Assembly (NCBI GenBank): GCA_004554205.1 | Contig: SFNH01000032.1 | Coordinates: forward strand, 1-23,952 | Source: Clostridium sp. | GTDB lineage: Bacteria > Bacillota > Clostridia > Lachnospirales > Lachnospiraceae | Length of the DNA: 23,952 bases | Direction of reading: 5' to 3' | Shown here: positions 20,696-23,952 of the stretch, piece after piece | Position numbering within the stretch: position 1 is the first letter of the stretch | Layout of the letters: every line of letters starts with the position of its first letter | Made by a program: the position numbers and the translations under genes | Notes under the pieces: model-generated | What the model was told of the DNA's origin: nothing | The model's input: only the letters and a program-made list of their open reading frames with translations | Database searches by the model: none

Positions 20696-21850
20696 CTATC
20701 CCCGCTTATACCGGCGGAGCACCGGCAGGATTTCCTTTAACGTGTCAATGAAATAATCCACCTCGCCTTTTGTGTTGAACAGCCCGAAGCTTATGCGGAT
20801 CGTGGAATCAAGAAGCTTCGGAGCTACACCGATGCCCTTTAACGTCCCGCTGATGCCGGGGTGGTGGGAGGAACATGCCGAGCCGGAGGAGACATAGATA
20901 TTTTTGTCCTCAAGCGCGTGAAGGAGCACTTCGCTCCGCACCCCCTCAAAGCCCGCGCTCACGATGTGCGGGGCGCTCCCCGCGCCCTTTTTGCTGTTGA
21001 CTAAGCAGCCCTCGATCTCGCCTAAGCGGTCGATGGCGTAGTCCTTAAGGTCCGTCAAGTGCCGCACCTTCTCCTCGTGCGCGGTATACATTTCTCCCGC
21101 TGCCGCGCCTAGTCCCGCCACGCCCGGTACATTCTCCGTGCCGGAGCGCAGACCGCCCTGCTGACCGCCGCCGTAAATCAGGGGCTTTATCTTCACTCCG
21201 CTTCGAATATACAAAAAGCCCACGCCCTTCGGCCCGTGGATCTTGTGGGCGCTCACCGACAGAAGGTCAATGCCCTGCCGTCTCGGGCGGATCACATACT
21301 TTCCGTATGCCTGGATCGCGTCCACATGGAGCAGCGTTTTCGGATTCTTCTCCTTCACGATCCGGGAGATCTCCTCAATGGGCTCCACCGCCCCCACCTC
21401 GTTATTCACATACATGACCGACACAAGAATCGTGTCCGATCTCACCGCCGCCTTTAATTCTTCAAGGCTGATATGGCCGTCGCGGTCCACCGGAAGGATC
21501 GTGACCTCAAACCCAAGCTCCTCAAGATACTCGAGCGGCTTGTATACGGACGGATGCTCGACAGCCGTGCTGATGATGTGCGTCCCGGCACGACGATTTG
21601 CGAGCGCCGCGCCGATCAATGCCATATTGTTCGACTCCGATCCCCCGGAGGTAAAGAGGATTTCCTTCTCCTCGGCCTTTAATGTGTCCGCGATAATCCG
21701 TCTCGCCTCCCGGATATACTGCTCCGCCTCCATGCCCCTCCGGTGCTTTGACGCGGGATTTGCGTAATCCTCCGTCATCGTCCTCACCACGATGTCCTTC
21801 ACGCTGTCCAGGACGCGGGTGGTCGCGGAATTATCAAAATATACTTCCAT
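20696..21850 (-). CDS. Cysteine desulfurase (NifS/IscS family, ThiI partner)
   Basis: This PLP enzyme removes sulfur from cysteine as an enzyme persulfide. The 384-residue protein has MEVYFDNSATT at the start, the PLP lysine in SAHKIHGPKG (Lys203), and the catalytic Cys326 in SSGSACSS. Its place directly before thiI matches the NifZ-ThiI pair of Bacillus, so its main client is probably ThiI rather than iron-sulfur assembly. No iscU or nifU gene is nearby. The ATG at 21850 follows TGAGGAAA. The 35-bp gap to rsmE consists largely of a repeat end (21869-21890). Confidence 0.95.
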   Translation of the reverse strand: MEVYFDNSATTRVLDSVKDIVVRTMTEDYANPASKHRRGMEAEQYIREARRIIADTLKAEEKEILFTSGGSESNNMALIGAALANRRAGTHIISTAVEHPSVYKPLEYLEELGFEVTILPVDRDGHISLEELKAAVRSDTILVSVMYVNNEVGAVEPIEEISRIVKEKNPKTLLHVDAIQAYGKYVIRPRRQGIDLLSVSAHKIHGPKGVGFLYIRSGVKIKPLIYGGGQQGGLRSGTENVPGVAGLGAAAGEMYTAHEEKVRHLTDLKDYAIDRLGEIEGCLVNSKKGAGSAPHIVSAGFEGVRSEVLLHALEDKNIYVSSGSACSSHHPGISGTLKGIGVAPKLLDSTIRISFGLFNTKGEVDYFIDTLKEILPVLRRYKRG

Positions 21851-21868
21851 TTCATTTCCTCACATCTC

Positions 21869-21890
21869 GTAACTGTTCAGTACCTTCACA
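21869..21890. repeat. Solo repeat end overlapping the rsmE stop
   Basis: These 22 bp are identical to the left end of the 68-bp repeat (18981-19002), beginning GTAACTGTTCAG. On the minus strand they begin with the TGA stop codon of rsmE (21886-21888) and fill most of the gap to the desulfurase gene. Confidence 0.75.
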
Positions 21891-22623
21891 TTTCTAAGCG
21901 AAACATCAAAATCGCCAGCACCGCCATGCCCGCCGTCTCGGTTCTAAGGATCCTCTTTCCCAGAGTGATCGGAGAAATGCCGGAAGCCTCGGCCTCCTTA
22001 ATCTCATCCACATCAAAGCCACCCTCCGGCCCGATGAAAATGCCGACGCTCATTCCCGGCCGGATTCCGTCAAGAACTGCCCGCGTCTTTTCCATTCCCT
22101 CCGCCAGCTCATAGGGGATTACGTTTTTGTCAAAATCCGCCGCATAGCCGCAGGCTTCGCGCAGACTCATGATTTCATGCACGCCGGGGATCACCATACG
22201 CCCCGACTGCTTCGCGGCGCTCTCCGCGATCGCGTTCCAGCGCTTTACCTTTGCCTGCGCCTTCTTTTCATCGAGCTTCACGACCGAGCGGCGGGTCGCC
22301 ACGGGGATGATCTCATGCACGCCAAGCTCCACCGCCTTCTGGATGATAAACTCCATCTTATCGCCCTTCGGCAGCCCCTGAAACAGGTACAGCTTTGCCG
22401 GAAGCTCGCCCACCGGCGCGCCCTCGCTCACAATCCTTGCGCGTATCTTTTCCGCGCCGAGCTCTTCAAGCTCACAGACGTAATCACGGGAAATGCCGTC
22501 CCGCACGCCGATTCGTTCCCCCGGTCTCATCCGCAGGACATTCCGGATATGGTTCACATCCTGCCCGGTGATCACCGCATAGCCGTCCGCAATCTGCGCC
22601 GGCGTCACAAAAAAATGGTACAC
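21886..22623 (-). CDS. rsmE: 16S rRNA (uracil1498-N3)-methyltransferase RsmE
   Basis: RsmE methylates N3 of U1498 in 16S rRNA in the assembled 30S subunit. The 245-residue protein starts with the PUA-like domain (YHFFVTPAQI, HIRNVLRMRPGE). It ends with the SPOUT knot: IGPEGGFDVDEI, then ITLGKRILRTETAGMAVL, where the SAM pocket and dimer interface lie. The GTG at 22623 is chosen because AGGAG lies about 8 nt before it and YHFF is the family start. Longer upstream frames run into prmA. It lies 10 bp after the prmA stop, as in Bacillus yqeT-yqeU. Its stop codon lies in a repeat copy. Confidence 0.95.
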   Translation of the reverse strand: MYHFFVTPAQIADGYAVITGQDVNHIRNVLRMRPGERIGVRDGISRDYVCELEELGAEKIRARIVSEGAPVGELPAKLYLFQGLPKGDKMEFIIQKAVELGVHEIIPVATRRSVVKLDEKKAQAKVKRWNAIAESAAKQSGRMVIPGVHEIMSLREACGYAADFDKNVIPYELAEGMEKTRAVLDGIRPGMSVGIFIGPEGGFDVDEIKEAEASGISPITLGKRILRTETAGMAVLAILMFRLEM

Positions 22624-22633
22624 GTCCTCGCTC

Positions 22634-23590
22634 CTATCTTCTGCGGGCGGTGATGGACACCCACTCGCCCTGGTGCGCAGTATTAACGATCTCAAGCTCC
22701 GGGTTTGCCAAAAGCGCCTCGCGCACATCCTGTTCCTTCGTGTTGATGATCCCGGAGGTGATAAAGATACCGCCGGGCTTTAAGTGTCTTGCAATCTCCC
22801 CCTGGAGCATGATGATGACCGGCGCCAGAATATTTGCCACCGCAATATCGTAACAGCTAAAGCCTGCCCGCTCCTTAACCGCCTCATCGTCGATGATATT
22901 CCCCTGAAGCGCCTCAAAACGCCCGTCCGGGATCGCGTTTGCCGCAAGGTTCTCCCCCACCGCCGTGATCGCATTCTCGTCAAGGTCGGTACCGAACACG
23001 CTCTCAGCTCCCAGCTTTAACGCCGTGATGCCCAGGATGCCGCTGCCCGTACCCACATCCAGCACCCTCGTCCCTTCCTTTACATATTTACGGAGTTCAC
23101 GGATGCAGAGCTGGGTGGTCTCATGCATACCGGTGCCAAAGGCAGTACCCGGATCGATCTTGATCAGAAGCTTGTCCTGATGCTCCTTCGGCGTCTCCTC
23201 CCAGGTCGGCCTGATCAGAATGTCGTCCACGGTAAAGGGCTTAAAGTACTGCTTCCAGTTGTTGATCCAGTCCGCATCCTCCGTCTCCGAGACGGTGATC
23301 GTGCGCGCGCCCACGTCCACGAAGCGGCTTAGATCGTCAAGCCCCTCCTCGACCTTTCGCAGGACGCTCTCCGCATTGTCCGTATCTTCCAGGTAAAAGC
23401 TCACCTTCGCTGTTCCGTCGTCCGGCGGCAGCTCCGGGAGAATATCAATAAACATACCCTTTGTATCCGCCTCGGACAAGGGTATATGATCCTCGATCTC
23501 AATCCCCTCAATCCCGATCTCATCGAGCATACTACCGATCAGATCAACCGCCTCTGTGGTGGTCTGTAAGGTGAATTTTGTCCACTTCAT
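22634..23590 (-). CDS. prmA: Ribosomal protein L11 methyltransferase
   Basis: PrmA trimethylates lysines and the N-terminus of ribosomal protein L11. The 318-residue protein has the substrate-binding N-terminal domain (MKWTKFTLQTTTEAVDLIG), a linker WINNWKQYFKPF, then KIDPGTAFGTGMHETTQ. The SAM fold follows, with motif I VLDVGTGSGILG (176-187) and NILAPVI later. The ATG at 23590 matches the usual family start (MKW), although its ribosome binding site (AAAGAGAG) is weak. The frame stays open upstream and a GTG at 23614 is possible but less likely. It heads the prmA-rsmE-desulfurase-thiI operon. In Bacillus it follows dnaJ, which may lie beyond the right edge. Confidence 0.95.
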   Translation of the reverse strand: MKWTKFTLQTTTEAVDLIGSMLDEIGIEGIEIEDHIPLSEADTKGMFIDILPELPPDDGTAKVSFYLEDTDNAESVLRKVEEGLDDLSRFVDVGARTITVSETEDADWINNWKQYFKPFTVDDILIRPTWEETPKEHQDKLLIKIDPGTAFGTGMHETTQLCIRELRKYVKEGTRVLDVGTGSGILGITALKLGAESVFGTDLDENAITAVGENLAANAIPDGRFEALQGNIIDDEAVKERAGFSCYDIAVANILAPVIIMLQGEIARHLKPGGIFITSGIINTKEQDVREALLANPELEIVNTAHQGEWVSITARRR

Positions 23591-23637
23591 AGCATCGCGC
23601 TCTCTTTCTTTCACTTCTCCATGCAGCTCTAAACCAC

Positions 23638-23666
23638 ATGATAGCACAGAATGCCGGGTTTTACAA
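23638..23666 (-). promoter_or_regulatory. Promoter of the prmA operon
   Basis: On the minus strand TTGTAA (23661-23666) and TATCAT (23638-23643) are spaced by 17 bp, with TG before the -10 (TGC-TATCAT). The expected start site is about 40 nt before the prmA ATG. Confidence 0.65.
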
Positions 23667-23676
23667 GAAGCGCGTT

Positions 23677-23730
23677 GCAGCTAACTTTCGCCGCAGGTAT
23701 CGGAAAGACAGTCCCATGTGACACGCTGCG
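23677..23730. repeat. Inverted copy of the repeat core
   Basis: The reverse complement begins CGCAGCGTGTCACATGGGAC and continues with GTCTTTCCG, then GCGGCGAAAG. In the first 26 nt, 24 match the copy at 17547. It is also aligned with 6492-6540 in the full repeat. It lies just upstream of the prmA promoter. Confidence 0.7.
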
Positions 23731-23952
23731 GAAGCCTCGCTATCGTCACCGGGTCTGTCTGTCCGGGTCTTGCGGCTGGGAGTGTCGGGTACGGGGTCGC
23801 GGTGTAAACCTTACCGTGAGGGAGACCGGTGAACACTTTTGCGAGCTAATCGAGCAGGAGATAACTGTTCAGTAGGTCTGCGCATTTACTGCGCTGACCG
23901 TAAGAAAGCGTGGCGGTTGTAGGCAAAAATCCCATTGCCGAAGGCAATTTTC
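23731..23952. repeat. Gene-free right edge with further repeat parts
   Basis: No gene is supported here. A repeat end ATAACTGTTCAG lies at 23861-23872. GCAAAAATCC (23923-23932) and the last 16 bp (23937-23952) match or invert parts of the repeat at 18981-19048. GAGCTAATCGAGC (about 23843-23855) resembles GGCTAATCGGAGC in the copy at 6381-6569. The element runs off the window end, so its right terminus is not visible. Confidence 0.6.

Noticed and set aside
23651..23875. 74-codon plus-strand open frame at the right edge
   Set aside because: It runs through repeat cores and the prmA promoter region, has no ribosome binding site, and gives no recognisable protein.

Overview
The window looks like chromosomal core DNA from a Gram-positive anaerobe of the Clostridia, most likely Lachnospiraceae. 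The evidence is an AMP/pyrophosphate-linked pyruvate phosphate dikinase of Clostridium symbiosum length (874 aa, catalytic His at 455), a single-chain glycyl-tRNA synthetase, IreB, RNase J, an M16C peptidase beside Era, and GC-rich coding DNA with strong AGGAGG ribosome binding sites and occasional TTG/GTG starts. Nineteen complete genes are supported: seventeen on the minus strand and two on the plus strand (an aldose-1-epimerase-like gene and an HPr-like gene). A fragment of one more gene runs off the left edge.

Layout, left to right. Positions 1-300 are AT-rich and unlike the rest: the first 22 codons of a minus-strand gene with a good promoter, a 17-bp palindrome against its -35 box, and a terminator facing ppdK. 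Then come ppdK (425-3049), the epimerase (3260-4141), a shared terminator, and a lipoprotein-glyQS pair (4192-6283). From about 17.3 kb down to 6.4 kb the genes are packed as one likely ten- or eleven-gene transcription unit: ireB, ruvX, DUF1292, rnj, short mltG-like, trmR, U32 hydroxylase (trhP), ydcF-like, M16C peptidase, era, recO. Next are mtaB (17556-18953), the divergent HPr-like gene (19181-19414), and a prmA-rsmE-cysteine desulfurase-thiI operon (19488-23590).

The order recalls two conserved Bacillus blocks: yrzL-yrrK-yrzB-yrrL-yrrM-yrrO, and the dnaK-distal yqeT-yqeU-yqeV. Here they are joined, with rnj and the desulfurase-thiI pair inserted. Much of the window serves translation: tRNA modification (TrhP plus TrmR for 5-methoxyuridine-34, ThiI plus desulfurase for 4-thiouridine, MtaB for ms2t6A37), rRNA and ribosomal protein methylation (RsmE, PrmA), ribosome assembly (Era), RNA decay (RNase J) and glycine charging.

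The most unusual signal is a family of short interspersed repeats with ends reading GTAAC(A/T)GTTCAG and a GC-rich inner core. Copies or fragments occur at 6381-6569, 7236-7255, 17361-17605, 18981-19048, 21869-21890 and 23677-23952. They sit at gene ends and appear to supply coding sequence: the last residues and stop of Era, an extension of about 14-18 residues on MtaB, and the stop codon of RsmE. They also abut the recO stop. No transposase, CRISPR array, tRNA or rRNA was seen.
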